A stretch of 64,000 bases of DNA from Hyphomicrobiales bacterium (GTDB lineage: Bacteria > Pseudomonadota > Alphaproteobacteria > Rhizobiales > Beijerinckiaceae). Of this stretch, positions 19,802 to 28,100 are shown one piece after another. Numbering within the stretch: position 1 is the stretch's first letter; every line of letters starts with the position of its first letter. The notes beneath the pieces were generated by a model, which was not told where the DNA came from, ran no database searches, and was given only the letters and a program-made list of their open reading frames with translations. The position numbers and the translations under genes are program-made. The DNA is taken from contig JAGWTA010000012.1 of assembly GCA_028869185.1 (NCBI GenBank), positions 16,486-80,485 on the forward strand, written 5' to 3'.

Positions 19802-20479
19802 TTAATTGCGGTCGTTCGCGCCACGCTTCATCACCAGCGCGATCGCGATGGTCAGCGTTGCGCCGAGCGCAGCGAGCGTGAGCGGCGGCACGGGCCCAAT
19901 GCGTGCGAGCCAGTCATGCACGAACGGCTCTTCGGCGATCATCTGGCCCGCCACCCAGCCGAGCAGCGCGCCGCCGGCCCACACGATGATGGGAAAACGC
20001 TCGATCATGCGCATGAGCGCCCCGGCGCCGAAAACCACGAAGGGAATCGACAGCAGCACGCCGAAAATCATCAACCCCATGTGGTCGCGCGCGATGCCCG
20101 CGATGGCCACGACATTGTCGAGCGACATGACGGCGTCGGCGATTGCAATGGTCGTCACGGCGCCGATGAGATTGGGCTGCGCCTTGACGTCATGTTCGCT
20201 GTCCTCGTCGCCGAGAATGAGCTGAACCGCGATGATCAGAAGCAGAACGCCCCCGACGATGCGCAGGTACGGGAGCGCCAGCAGCTGCACGACGATGAAG
20301 AGGAACAGCACGCGCAAGGCGACGGCAGCGCCCGCGCCGAGAATAACGCCGATTTTCCGCTGCCGTTCCGGCAAGGCGCGGCAGGCGAGCGCGATCACCA
20401 CGGCGTTGTCGCCCGACAAAAGCAGATCGACCCAGATGATCTGCAATATCTGCAGCGCAAACGGCCCATAGTGCTCCAT
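19802..20479 (-). CDS. TerC/YjbE-family integral membrane protein
   Basis: A 225-residue inner-membrane protein with about seven transmembrane helices. It has the two signature acidic motifs of the TerC superfamily, SGDNAVVIALA near residue 22 and MSLDNVVAIAG near the middle. Members of this family (TerC, Alx/MntX, YjbE) have been linked to tellurite resistance and to metal ion, especially Mn2+, export. The ATG at 20479 has GGGAG upstream and lies 2 nt after the meaB stop, so it is the second gene of a meaB operon. I saw no yybP-ykoY riboswitch upstream. Confidence 0.88.
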   Translation of the reverse strand: MEHYGPFALQILQIIWVDLLLSGDNAVVIALACRALPERQRKIGVILGAGAAVALRVLFLFIVVQLLALPYLRIVGGVLLLIIAVQLILGDEDSEHDVKAQPNLIGAVTTIAIADAVMSLDNVVAIAGIARDHMGLMIFGVLLSIPFVVFGAGALMRMIERFPIIVWAGGALLGWVAGQMIAEEPFVHDWLARIGPVPPLTLAALGATLTIAIALVMKRGANDRN

Positions 20480-20481
20480 CG

Positions 20482-21474
20482 TCAAGCTCCCAGCAGTTTC
20501 GCGATTTCGTCGACGGCCAGCGTCGGCGCCAAGGCCCCGTCGGCGACCGCGCGTTCAAGCTGAGGCAGTCTGTCGCGCACGCGCGCGTCGCTTTTAAGGC
20601 GCGCCAGCAGCCGCTCTTCCAGCATGGACCACATCCATTTTACCTGTTGGTCGCGCCGCCGCGCGGCAAACTCACCGCTGGCGACCATGCGCCGACGATG
20701 TTCGAGCACTTTCTCCCACATCGCGCCGAGGCCCTCATTGGCAAGACCCGAAACGAGCACGACAGGCGGCGACCAGTTGCGCGAAGCCGGCTGCAGAATG
20801 TGCAGCGCCGCCTGGTATTCGGCCGCAGCCGCTTCCGCACGCACTCGGTTTGCGCCGTCCGACTTGTTGACCGCGATCATGTCGGCAAGTTCGAGCACGC
20901 CTTTTTTCACGCCCTGCAATTCATCGCCCGCGCCCGGAAGCATCAGCACGAGAAAAAAATCGGTCATGTCCGCGACGGACGTTTCCGATTGGCCGACGCC
21001 AACCGTCTCGACAAGGATCGTGTCGAAACCAGCGGCCTCGCACACGAGCATCGTCTCGCGCGTGCGCGCGGCGACGCCGCCGAGCGCGCCGGCGGAGGGC
21101 GAGGGGCGAATGAAGGCGTTGGGATGGGCCGACAGCCGCGCCATGCGCGTCTTGTCGCCGAGGATCGAGCCGCCCGAACGCGACGAGGAAGGGTCGACCG
21201 CCAGCACTGCGACCTTGTGGCCCTCGTCGCACAGATTGGCGCCCAGCGTGTCGATCGTCGTCGATTTGCCGACGCCCGGCACCCCGGTGACGCCGACGCG
21301 CACCGCCTTGCCGGTTTGCGGCAGCAGCGCCTGCAGCAGCCGCGCGGCCTCAGCGCGATGGTCGGCGCGGCGGCTTTCGATCAGCGTGATGGCGCGCGCC
21401 AGCGCGGCGCGTTCTCCGGCCAGAATGCGCGGAATGAGTTCATCGCTGCGGGAATCGGCGCGGCCAGGCTGCAT
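20482..21474 (-). CDS. meaB: Methylmalonyl-CoA mutase-associated GTPase MeaB
   Basis: A 330-residue G3E GTPase that gates adenosylcobalamin delivery to methylmalonyl-CoA mutase and protects or reactivates it. The Walker A GVPGVGKST is at 64-72, then AVDPSSSRSGGSILGDKTRM, VETVGVGQSE and the base-recognition element AVNKSDG. The length is typical. The mutase subunits lie 4 kb (large) and 10 kb (small) away on other transcripts. The gene is followed directly by a TerC-family gene (2-nt gap). ATG at 21474. Confidence 0.96.
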   Translation of the reverse strand: MQPGRADSRSDELIPRILAGERAALARAITLIESRRADHRAEAARLLQALLPQTGKAVRVGVTGVPGVGKSTTIDTLGANLCDEGHKVAVLAVDPSSSRSGGSILGDKTRMARLSAHPNAFIRPSPSAGALGGVAARTRETMLVCEAAGFDTILVETVGVGQSETSVADMTDFFLVLMLPGAGDELQGVKKGVLELADMIAVNKSDGANRVRAEAAAAEYQAALHILQPASRNWSPPVVLVSGLANEGLGAMWEKVLEHRRRMVASGEFAARRRDQQVKWMWSMLEERLLARLKSDARVRDRLPQLERAVADGALAPTLAVDEIAKLLGA

Positions 21475-21513
21475 GGGCCCCGATATACCGGCTTTGCCGA
21501 GGGAATGCGACGC

Positions 21514-21915
21514 TCAGGGCGCCCGTTTCGGTGGCGCGGCGGTCTTGAAGACGGAGGAGCCGCGCGCCACCAGTTCGCCCGCAGCATCGGTCACCTCGCC
21601 CTCCACAAACAGCAGCGACTTGCCCGCGCGAACGACCCTGCCGCGCCCGGCGAGCCGCCCCGCGGCGGGCGCCAGAAAGGCGGTTTGCAGATCGACGGTG
21701 ATGACATTGGCGCCGGCGGCGAGCCGCGCCGCGCTGCCCATCGCAACATCCAGCAAGGTCATCAGCAGGCCGCCATGCGCAACGCCCATCTGGTTGGCGT
21801 GGTGAGGTTCGATCGTGACTTCGAGATGCGAACGCCCCGGCGCGCAATCGATCGGCTCGATGCCGCAAAATCGCACGAAGGGAATATCGGCGCCGAAAAT
21901 ATCCGTAATCTGCAC
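21514..21915 (-). CDS. PaaI-like hotdog-fold thioesterase
   Basis: A 133-residue single-hotdog protein. It has the PaaI-type motif HHANQMGVAHGGLLMTLLDV (residues 39-58), in which the HGG loop and the following Asp form the active site for hydrolysis of acyl-CoA thioesters. The substrate cannot be inferred. The start is probably GTG at 21915, preceded by AAGGAG; no ATG fits better. It lies between the YcxB-like gene and meaB on the same strand, with 39 bp to meaB, so it may be cotranscribed with meaB and terC. Confidence 0.85.
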   Translation of the reverse strand: MQITDIFGADIPFVRFCGIEPIDCAPGRSHLEVTIEPHHANQMGVAHGGLLMTLLDVAMGSAARLAAGANVITVDLQTAFLAPAAGRLAGRGRVVRAGKSLLFVEGEVTDAAGELVARGSSVFKTAAPPKRAP

Positions 21916-21929
21916 GCCGCGCTCCTTGT

Positions 21930-22445
21930 TCAGCGTTGGGGAAGGTGAGCCGCCACGGCTTGCTTCATAGCTTCGAACGGAAATCCGAGCGCGGCAAGCC
22001 GTGCGGGCACAGGGACGAAGAGGCGCGGCGCTGTATAGAGCAGCAGCATTTTGTCGTTCGCGCGCCAGCCGATGAGATCAGACCATTGCAGATGATAATC
22101 GCCGCGCGCAGAAAAGTATCGCAAACCTTCGGGCGTCAGCGTGACGCTGCGTTCGAGCTGCGCGAGCGGATACCGCGCGTAAGTCCTTTTGGCGAGAGCG
22201 GTCAGCAATCCGTAGCGATATAAAGCCAGACCAAGCGCGCCTGAGGCGGCGCCGCCGAAAATCGCGAAGGCGAGCGCCCGCAGGTCGTGATCGCGAAAGT
22301 AGGCGAAGGTCAGCGCCGTGAGGGCGATCGCCGCGAGAAAGAGCCAGCCGCCGGGCCGAAGGCGCGCATGCAGGCGCTGCGCTTCGACATGATCCTGCGC
22401 CTCGTAGCGAAATGCCACTCTCATCTGTTCTTGCGCTTGCGTCAT
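21930..22445 (-). CDS. YcxB-like membrane protein
   Basis: A 171-residue protein with two adjacent membrane helices (about 32-50 and 58-78) followed by a cytoplasmic domain. That domain, with SVTLTPEGLRYFSARGDYHLQW and LIGWRANDKMLLLYTAPRLFVPVPARL in separate pieces, is the YcxB-like C-terminal region, a PH-like fold of unknown function. ATG at 22445 with GAGGG upstream. Located 30 bp after livF and 14 bp before the thioesterase, so it may lie on the same long minus-strand transcript. Confidence 0.7.
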   Translation of the reverse strand: MTQAQEQMRVAFRYEAQDHVEAQRLHARLRPGGWLFLAAIALTALTFAYFRDHDLRALAFAIFGGAASGALGLALYRYGLLTALAKRTYARYPLAQLERSVTLTPEGLRYFSARGDYHLQWSDLIGWRANDKMLLLYTAPRLFVPVPARLAALGFPFEAMKQAVAAHLPQR

Positions 22446-22475
22446 CGTGGCCCCCTCGGATGGTCGCAGGCGCCG

Positions 22476-23186
22476 CTACTTCTTTTCGGCGACTGAAAGC
22501 AAGTTAGCGAGCGCTTCGCGATCGTCCAGAAGCGCGCCGCTATCTCCCGACCAGGCGATCGCGCCGCGCTCGAGAATGATGGCGCGATCGGTAAGCGGCA
22601 GAATTTTGCGCGCACTCTGTTCGACGATGATCGCGGACATGCCTTCCTCGCGCACGATCCTGCGCAGCGCGGCGAGCAACTCGTCCACGATGATCGGCGC
22701 AAGGCCTTCCAGCGGCTCGTCGAGCAGCAGGATTTTCGGATTGAGCGCCAGCGCGCGCCCCACCGCAAGCATCTGCTGCTCGCCGCCGGACAGCTGGTCG
22801 CCCATATTGCTGCGCCGCTCGTGAAGACGCGGAAACATTTCGTAGATGCGCTTCAAATCGAATTTGCCGGGCATGGCGACGGTGGTGATATTTTCCTCCA
22901 CCGTCAGAGAGCGGAAGATATTGCGCTCCTGCGGCACCCAGCCGACGCCCGCGCGCGCGCGCTTGTCGGGCTTCAGCGCGGTGATGTCGCGCCCGTCGAG
23001 CATGATGCGCCCGCCGCGCCGCCGCGTGACGCCGATGATCGAATTCATCAGAGTCGTCTTGCCGGCGCCGTTGCGGCCCAGAAGCGCGAGCGATTCGCCC
23101 TGTTTCAGCGCAAGACTGAGATCGCCGATAACGATCGCCTCGCCATATCCCGCGGCGAGATTTTGAATGTCGAGCAGCGCGCTCAT
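22476..23186 (-). CDS. livF: Branched-chain amino acid ABC transporter ATPase LivF
   Basis: A 236-residue ABC ATPase. Walker A GRNGAGKT (37-44), WVPQERNIFRSLTVEEN in the middle, signature LSGGE (132-136) and Walker B LLLDEP (153-158) are intact. The 'RNIF' and 'SLTVEEN' segments are typical of LivF rather than LivG. It pairs with LivG to power the LivHM permease. Start ATG overlaps the livG stop by 4 bp (ATGA). Last of the five transporter genes in the operon. Confidence 0.94.
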   Translation of the reverse strand: MSALLDIQNLAAGYGEAIVIGDLSLALKQGESLALLGRNGAGKTTLMNSIIGVTRRRGGRIMLDGRDITALKPDKRARAGVGWVPQERNIFRSLTVEENITTVAMPGKFDLKRIYEMFPRLHERRSNMGDQLSGGEQQMLAVGRALALNPKILLLDEPLEGLAPIIVDELLAALRRIVREEGMSAIIVEQSARKILPLTDRAIILERGAIAWSGDSGALLDDREALANLLSVAEKK

Positions 23187-23956
23187 GCCCGCGCCTCGAA
23201 ATGATGCTCCACCTCGCTCTCGCCGAGATAGACCTGCTTCACGCGAGGATCGCGTGCGATTTCGGCCGGCTCGCCTTCAGCGAAAAGCGCGCCCTGAACA
23301 AGCACGGAAATGCTCTTGGCGAAACGAAATACCAGTTCCATATCGTGTTCGATCAGCATCAGGGCCATCTCGGCGGGCAGCCCTTCGATCACTTGCAAAA
23401 TCTGCTCGCGTTCGCCTTCCGGCACGCCTGCGGCGGGCTCGTCCAGCAACAACGCCTTCGGCTTTCCGGCGACCGCTATGGCGATTTCGAGCAGGCGCTG
23501 CTTGCCGTATGGCAACAATCCGACGCGGCGCGTCAGCACATCCCCAAGGCCGAGCCTTTCGAGAATATCGACCGATTCATCGACAACGCCGCGATGGGTG
23601 CCGATGCGACGCCAGAATTGCGCGCCTTCGCCGCGCGCTTCCGACAGCGCAAAGCCGAGCGTTTCGATCGGCGTGAAATCAAGAAAAAGCTGGTTGATCT
23701 GAAACGTGCGCGCAAGGCCGGCGCGCGCGCGTCGATAGGCGGGCCATGAGGCGACATTCTGTCCGTCGAAAAAAATGTCGCCCGATGTCGGCGCAAGCAC
23801 GCCGGTCAACAGATTGACGAATGTCGTCTTGCCGGCGCCGTTCGGGCCGATCAACGCATGACGGGCGCCGCGCGGCAAGGAAAACGTGACATTGTTGGTG
23901 GCGGTGAGGCCGCCAAACATGCGCATCAGGCCTTTGGTCTGAAGGATTGCGTTCAT
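23183..23956 (-). CDS. livG: Branched-chain amino acid ABC transporter ATPase LivG
   Basis: A 257-residue ABC ATPase with Walker A GPNGAGKT (37-44), ARTFQINQLFLDFTPIE and the short, degenerate signature LPYGKQRLLEIA usual for LivG, followed by LLLDEPAAGV. The RTFQ element and the AGV after Walker B are LivG hallmarks. It begins with MNAILQTKGLMRMFGGL. The start overlaps the livM stop (ATGA) and the stop overlaps the livF start. Confidence 0.94.
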   Translation of the reverse strand: MNAILQTKGLMRMFGGLTATNNVTFSLPRGARHALIGPNGAGKTTFVNLLTGVLAPTSGDIFFDGQNVASWPAYRRARAGLARTFQINQLFLDFTPIETLGFALSEARGEGAQFWRRIGTHRGVVDESVDILERLGLGDVLTRRVGLLPYGKQRLLEIAIAVAGKPKALLLDEPAAGVPEGEREQILQVIEGLPAEMALMLIEHDMELVFRFAKSISVLVQGALFAEGEPAEIARDPRVKQVYLGESEVEHHFEARA

Positions 23957-24966
23957 GCGCGCTCCTCCTGACCGGTCAGCCGCGCGATCAGTCCCATGAT
24001 GCCGCCGCGCACGAACAGCACGAGCACCACCAGAATGAGACCCAGCCAGAATTGCCAGTATTGCTGCGTATAGGACGAGATGAAATCATACATCATCTTG
24101 AACGCCGCCGCGCCCACGACCGCGCCGTAAAGCGTGCCGACGCCGCCCAGAACGACGATCAGGAGCGTGTCGGCGGAGCGGTGGAACTCCAGCACATCAA
24201 GCGAAACCTGCGCTGTCGTTTGCGCGAGCAGAGCGCCGGCGACGCCGGCATAGGCGGCCGCAAGCGTGTAGATGGCGCGCAAACGCGCATCAACCGGCAC
24301 GCCGATGGCGCGCGCTCGCAGCGCATTGCCCTTGATCGCGCGCAGCGAAATGCCAAACGGCGAATGGACGATGACGCGGGCTGCGCAGAACAGCAGGAAC
24401 AGCACCGTGACGGAATAAAAGGCCGCCGTCTTGCCGTAGATGTCGAAATCAAAAAGGCCGAGCACTTTCGCGGGCGTCACGCCCTGCAACCCATCGGCGC
24501 CGCCCGTGATGTCGGAAAACTTGTTGGCGAGTTCCTGAAAGATCAGCGCAATGCCGAGCGTCACCATCAATTTGGTGAGATCGTTGCCGCGCAAGACCAG
24601 AAAACTCGTCGCATAGCCGATCATTGCGGCTGTAGCGCCGGCCGCCAGAAGGCCGAGCGTCGGATCGCTCAGTGGCGCTGCGCCCGCGCCAGCCTTGGCG
24701 AGCAGGCCGGCCGTATAGGCACCGACGCCGAAAAAGGCGCCGTGGCCAAGCGAGACGATGCCCGCATAGCCCAGGATCAGATCGAGCGAGAGCGCAAACA
24801 GCGCGAGTATCGCAATTTCGTTGATGAGCAAGGCGCGCGAGGGCATCAGCAGGATCGACGCGAAGGCGAAGGCCCATAATGCGATTTCCGGCCAGCGCCA
24901 GCGCGCTTGCGCCTTGAGGAAGGCGAATGCCTTGTCGCGGTCGGCTTGCAGCGGCGTATCGCTCAT
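23953..24966 (-). CDS. livM: Branched-chain amino acid ABC transporter permease LivM
   Basis: A 337-residue inner-membrane permease with about eight to nine hydrophobic helices. The family sequence LGYAGIVSLGHGAFFGVGAY and the cytoplasmic EAA-like loop SPFGISLRAIKGNALRARAI are both present. I chose the ATG at 24966, which overlaps the livH stop as ATGA; the longer open frame upstream is only the shadow of livH. Works with LivH to form the channel. The solute cannot be deduced from the permease alone. Confidence 0.93.
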   Translation of the reverse strand: MSDTPLQADRDKAFAFLKAQARWRWPEIALWAFAFASILLMPSRALLINEIAILALFALSLDLILGYAGIVSLGHGAFFGVGAYTAGLLAKAGAGAAPLSDPTLGLLAAGATAAMIGYATSFLVLRGNDLTKLMVTLGIALIFQELANKFSDITGGADGLQGVTPAKVLGLFDFDIYGKTAAFYSVTVLFLLFCAARVIVHSPFGISLRAIKGNALRARAIGVPVDARLRAIYTLAAAYAGVAGALLAQTTAQVSLDVLEFHRSADTLLIVVLGGVGTLYGAVVGAAAFKMMYDFISSYTQQYWQFWLGLILVVLVLFVRGGIMGLIARLTGQEERA

Positions 24967-25823
24967 CTCTTCACCGGACGGCCAAACAGCCCCTGTGGAC
25001 GGAAGATCAGGACCGCCACCATCAACGTGTAGATGATGAAACCGCCGACCGTAGGCACGTAATATTTGCCGGCCACGTCGGCGACGCCAAGCAGCAGCGA
25101 AGCCAGAAACGGCCCGGTGATCGTGGTGACGCCGCCCACTGAAACGACGATCATGAAATAGATCATGTATTTGAGCGGGAATATCGGATCGAGGCTGATG
25201 ATCGGGCTTCCCAGCGCGCCGGCGAGCCCGGCAAGGCCCGAACCCAACGCGAAGGTCATGGCGAAAATTTTCGTGACGTCGATGCCCAGACCCTGCGCGA
25301 CGCGCTGATCGTCGACGGCTGCGCGCAAGCGCGAGCCGAACCGCGTCTTCGTCAGCGCCGTCTGCAAGCCGAATGCAAGAACGGCGCAAAATACGATCAC
25401 GAAAATCTTGTAGCGCGAGAATTCCAGATCGCCGATCGACACATTGCCAGCCAGCGAGGGTGGCGCGTCGACGATCTGCGGACTGGCCCCCATGAAATAA
25501 TCGGCTGTCGCCATCGCCATGAAGGTGAGCCCGATGGTGAACATCACCTGTTCGAGATGAGACTTGTCGTAAAGACGCACGTAAAGCGTGCGTTCAAGGA
25601 TGGCACCGGCGATCGCTGTCGTCAGGAAGGCGATAGGCAGGCACAGAAAAAACGGCACGCCGTAATGGCGCATCAGCACGACCGCGACATAACCGCCGGC
25701 CATGGCGAAAGCGCCGTGCGCCAGATTGATGAAATTCATCAGGCCGAGCGTTACGGAAAGCCCGACCGCCAGCACGAACAGCAGCATGCCAAGCGCAACG
25801 CCGTCGAACAAATTGGTGAGCAA
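24963..25823 (-). CDS. livH: Branched-chain amino acid ABC transporter permease LivH
   Basis: A 286-residue inner-membrane permease with about eight helices. It has the family N-terminus GLMNFINLAHGAFAMAGGY and the cytoplasmic loop TRFGSRLRAAVDDQRVAQGL. The start is TTG at 25823 with GGGAG six nucleotides upstream; no ATG fits. A strong 10-bp stem-loop lies directly upstream of this ribosome binding site, between livH and the binding-protein gene. Confidence 0.92.
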   Translation of the reverse strand: MLTNLFDGVALGMLLFVLAVGLSVTLGLMNFINLAHGAFAMAGGYVAVVLMRHYGVPFFLCLPIAFLTTAIAGAILERTLYVRLYDKSHLEQVMFTIGLTFMAMATADYFMGASPQIVDAPPSLAGNVSIGDLEFSRYKIFVIVFCAVLAFGLQTALTKTRFGSRLRAAVDDQRVAQGLGIDVTKIFAMTFALGSGLAGLAGALGSPIISLDPIFPLKYMIYFMIVVSVGGVTTITGPFLASLLLGVADVAGKYYVPTVGGFIIYTLMVAVLIFRPQGLFGRPVKR

Positions 25824-25838
25824 GCGTTTCTCCCTCGC

Positions 25839-25862
25839 CGCCGCGGGCGCAGGCCCGCGGCG
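25839..25862 (-). other. Intercistronic stem-loop between livJ and livH
   Basis: A perfect 10-bp GC-only stem (25839-25848 with 25853-25862) closes a 4-nt loop. On the transcript it follows the solute-binding protein gene and directly precedes the livH ribosome binding site. No U-tract follows it, so it is not a standard terminator. Such hairpins often protect the upstream binding-protein mRNA or reduce permease expression; this role is inferred. Confidence 0.7.
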
Positions 25863-25880
25863 TCTCGTTGCCCGCTTTTC

Positions 25881-27062
25881 TTACTTTGCTTTTTTGGCTG
25901 CTTTCACGGGATCCTTGACGTTGGGCATCGTCTCGAATTCCACGTTGTAGAGCTGTCCGTCGACCTTTTCGACCTTGCGGATATAGACGTTCTGCACGAT
26001 GTCGCGCGTTTCCGGATCGATCGAGATCGGGCCGCGCGGGCTGACCCAGCTCATGCCCTTCATGGCGTCCACCAGCTTCGCGCCGTCCGTATCGCCCTTG
26101 GTCTTTTCGAGCGCGCCGTAGATCAGCGCCATCCCGTCGTAACCGCCGACAGCCATGAAGTTCGGCCGCATCGCAGGATTGGCCTTCATGAAGGCTTCCA
26201 CGAATGCCTTGTTCTCGGGCGATTTGTGCGCGACCGAATAATCCATCGACGTCACCATGCCGAGGACGGCGTCGCCCATGCCCTGCAATTGCTCGTCGTC
26301 GGTCACATCGCCGGTGCCGATCACCTTCACGCCTTCCTTGGCGAAATCGCGTTCGGCGACCTGCTTCATCAACTGCGCGCCGAAGCCCGAGGGCACAAAC
26401 AGGAACAACGCGTCCGGCTTCAGGTCTTTCGCTTTCTGCAGGAAGGGCGCGAACTCGGGATTGCGCAACGGAGCGCGCAGATTGTCCAGAACCTGTCCGC
26501 CGCCGGCCTTGATGCGCTCGGAGAAGGCCTTTTCGGCGTCGATGCCCGGACCATAGTCGGAAACGAGCGTGACGACTTTCTTCACGCCGTTCTTGAGCGC
26601 CCAATCGGCGATTGGAACCGTATTCTGCGGCAGCGTAAAGCTCGTGCGCACGATGTAGGGCGAGGCTTCCGTAATCGTCGCCGTGCCGGCGGCCATGACG
26701 ACTTCAGGCACTTTCGCCTGCGTCGCAATGGGCGCCGCAGCGAGCGCGAGCGGGGTGAGGCCGAAGCCGGCGATGACGGAGACCTTGTCGTTGACGACCA
26801 GCTCCTGCGCTAGACGCTTGGTGATGTCCGCAACGCCCGTGTCGTCCTTCAGCACGATTTCGATCTTGCGGCCGCCGGCCTTGTCGCCCTTCTGCGCCAT
26901 GTAGAGCTTGATGGCGGCGTCGATCTCGCGGCCGGTCGAGGCCGAGGGGCCGGTCATCGGCAGGATGACGCCGATCTTCACCGGCGTCGCATTGTCGGCA
27001 AGCGCAGGAACGGTGAACGCAAATGCGCTGGCGAGCAGCAGAATACGAGTGGAAAAATGCAT
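25881..27062 (-). CDS. livJ: Branched-chain amino acid type ABC transporter substrate-binding protein
   Basis: A 393-residue periplasmic solute-binding protein. The signal peptide (1-22) ends PALA, and the mature protein has the type I fold of the Leu/Ile/Val-binding family, beginning VKIGVILPMTGPSASTGREI. Relatives bind branched-chain amino acids, amides, urea or aromatic acids, so the ligand is open; nearby mutase genes make a valine/isoleucine link plausible but unproven. ATG at 27062 follows AGGAGG. First gene of the livJHMGF operon; a stem-loop separates it from livH. Confidence 0.9.
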   Translation of the reverse strand: MHFSTRILLLASAFAFTVPALADNATPVKIGVILPMTGPSASTGREIDAAIKLYMAQKGDKAGGRKIEIVLKDDTGVADITKRLAQELVVNDKVSVIAGFGLTPLALAAAPIATQAKVPEVVMAAGTATITEASPYIVRTSFTLPQNTVPIADWALKNGVKKVVTLVSDYGPGIDAEKAFSERIKAGGGQVLDNLRAPLRNPEFAPFLQKAKDLKPDALFLFVPSGFGAQLMKQVAERDFAKEGVKVIGTGDVTDDEQLQGMGDAVLGMVTSMDYSVAHKSPENKAFVEAFMKANPAMRPNFMAVGGYDGMALIYGALEKTKGDTDGAKLVDAMKGMSWVSPRGPISIDPETRDIVQNVYIRKVEKVDGQLYNVEFETMPNVKDPVKAAKKAK

Positions 27063-27155
27063 TTTATCCCTCCTGATTGCGCCCTCGTTCGGCGCTTTTT
27101 CGTCGTCGGGCGACGTTATGGAAAATAACAATAACGGCTCCGCCGCCTCGCGCCA

Positions 27156-27959
27156 CTACAAAATGGCGGTCAGGCGCGCTTCTCCCGCCTCGAGCGGCGC
27201 ATCGCCCGCGTCGGCGAGTCGGTCGAGCCGCACCATCGCAAGACCGCGGCCGCCGGCGACGGCGCCGAGCGCGCCGATGACGGCATCGCCCGCGCGAATT
27301 TCCGCGCCGGGCGGGGGAGCCTTGCCCGCAACTGCAACGGCGACGATGCGCTTGCGCGCCGTTGCGCGGTGGTGCATGCGCGAAACGACTTCCTGTCCGA
27401 CATAGCAACCCTTGTCGAACGCGACGCCATGCAGCAGATCCATGTTCGCCTCTTGCGGGAAGGCGTCGCCATAGAGGAAATCGACGCCGCCGCGCGGCGT
27501 CGCGCAGGCGATGCGATGGGCCTCATAGGCGCCTTCCTGATGCGCGTAGGCCTGCGCGCGATCGACCGTCATGATGGCGCGCTGGCCGAGCGCCGCATTG
27601 CGCGGATCGTCGTAAACCGCGAGCCCTTCGGGCGGCGGCGCGTCCGCGCCCCAGAAGGCGACGACCGCCAGCGCAGGCTCCGGGTTCACGCTCGCCTTGG
27701 CGCGCAACTTGTAGAAGCCGAGCCGTTTTGCGAAATCGACGAAGCGATCGCGCGCGACGTCGAACAGGAAGCGCCCCTCCTGTTCGATCACGAGAAAATC
27801 GAACAGGATTTTCCCCTGTGGCGTCAAAAGCGCGCCGAAGGCGGCCTGATGCGGCGAAACCTTGTTCATGTCGCAGGTGACGAGGCCCTGCAGAAAACTG
27901 CGCGCTTCCGGCCCGTCGACGGCGACGATGCTCCGATCCTGCAAAAAAGCTGCTGGCAT
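27156..27959 (-). CDS. ygfZ: YgfZ/GcvT-type folate-binding protein
   Basis: A 267-residue protein of the aminomethyltransferase-like YgfZ family. The diagnostic KGCYVGQE motif is at 183-190 with the reactive Cys185. YgfZ uses tetrahydrofolate and assists synthesis or repair of iron-sulfur clusters, notably in enzymes such as MiaB. The N-terminus (SFLQGLVTCDMNKVSPHQAA) and AFGALLTPQGKILFDFLV agree with the family. ATG at 27959 is preceded by GGGAGAG. It is divergent from the dihydroorotase-like gene with 141 bp between starts, and lies 93 bp upstream of livJ on the same strand. Confidence 0.93.
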   Translation of the reverse strand: MPAAFLQDRSIVAVDGPEARSFLQGLVTCDMNKVSPHQAAFGALLTPQGKILFDFLVIEQEGRFLFDVARDRFVDFAKRLGFYKLRAKASVNPEPALAVVAFWGADAPPPEGLAVYDDPRNAALGQRAIMTVDRAQAYAHQEGAYEAHRIACATPRGGVDFLYGDAFPQEANMDLLHGVAFDKGCYVGQEVVSRMHHRATARKRIVAVAVAGKAPPPGAEIRAGDAVIGALGAVAGGRGLAMVRLDRLADAGDAPLEAGEARLTAIL

Positions 27960-28100
27960 GGCTCTCCCAAGGCGCGGCCGCGCGTTCTTTTGGCCCACGC
28001 CGCGCCTGCCCGGCAGTTTGGGCGATCTGACGATTTCGTCAAGAACGCGTCTGGCGCGCGCGGCCTTTGCGCGCCGGCCGCGTTGCTTTAAGACCGGGCC

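Noticed and set aside
20480..21480. A riboswitch of the yybP-ykoY (manganese) or cobalamin type upstream of meaB-terC
   Set aside because: The gap upstream of meaB is only 39 bp and none of the conserved elements is present.
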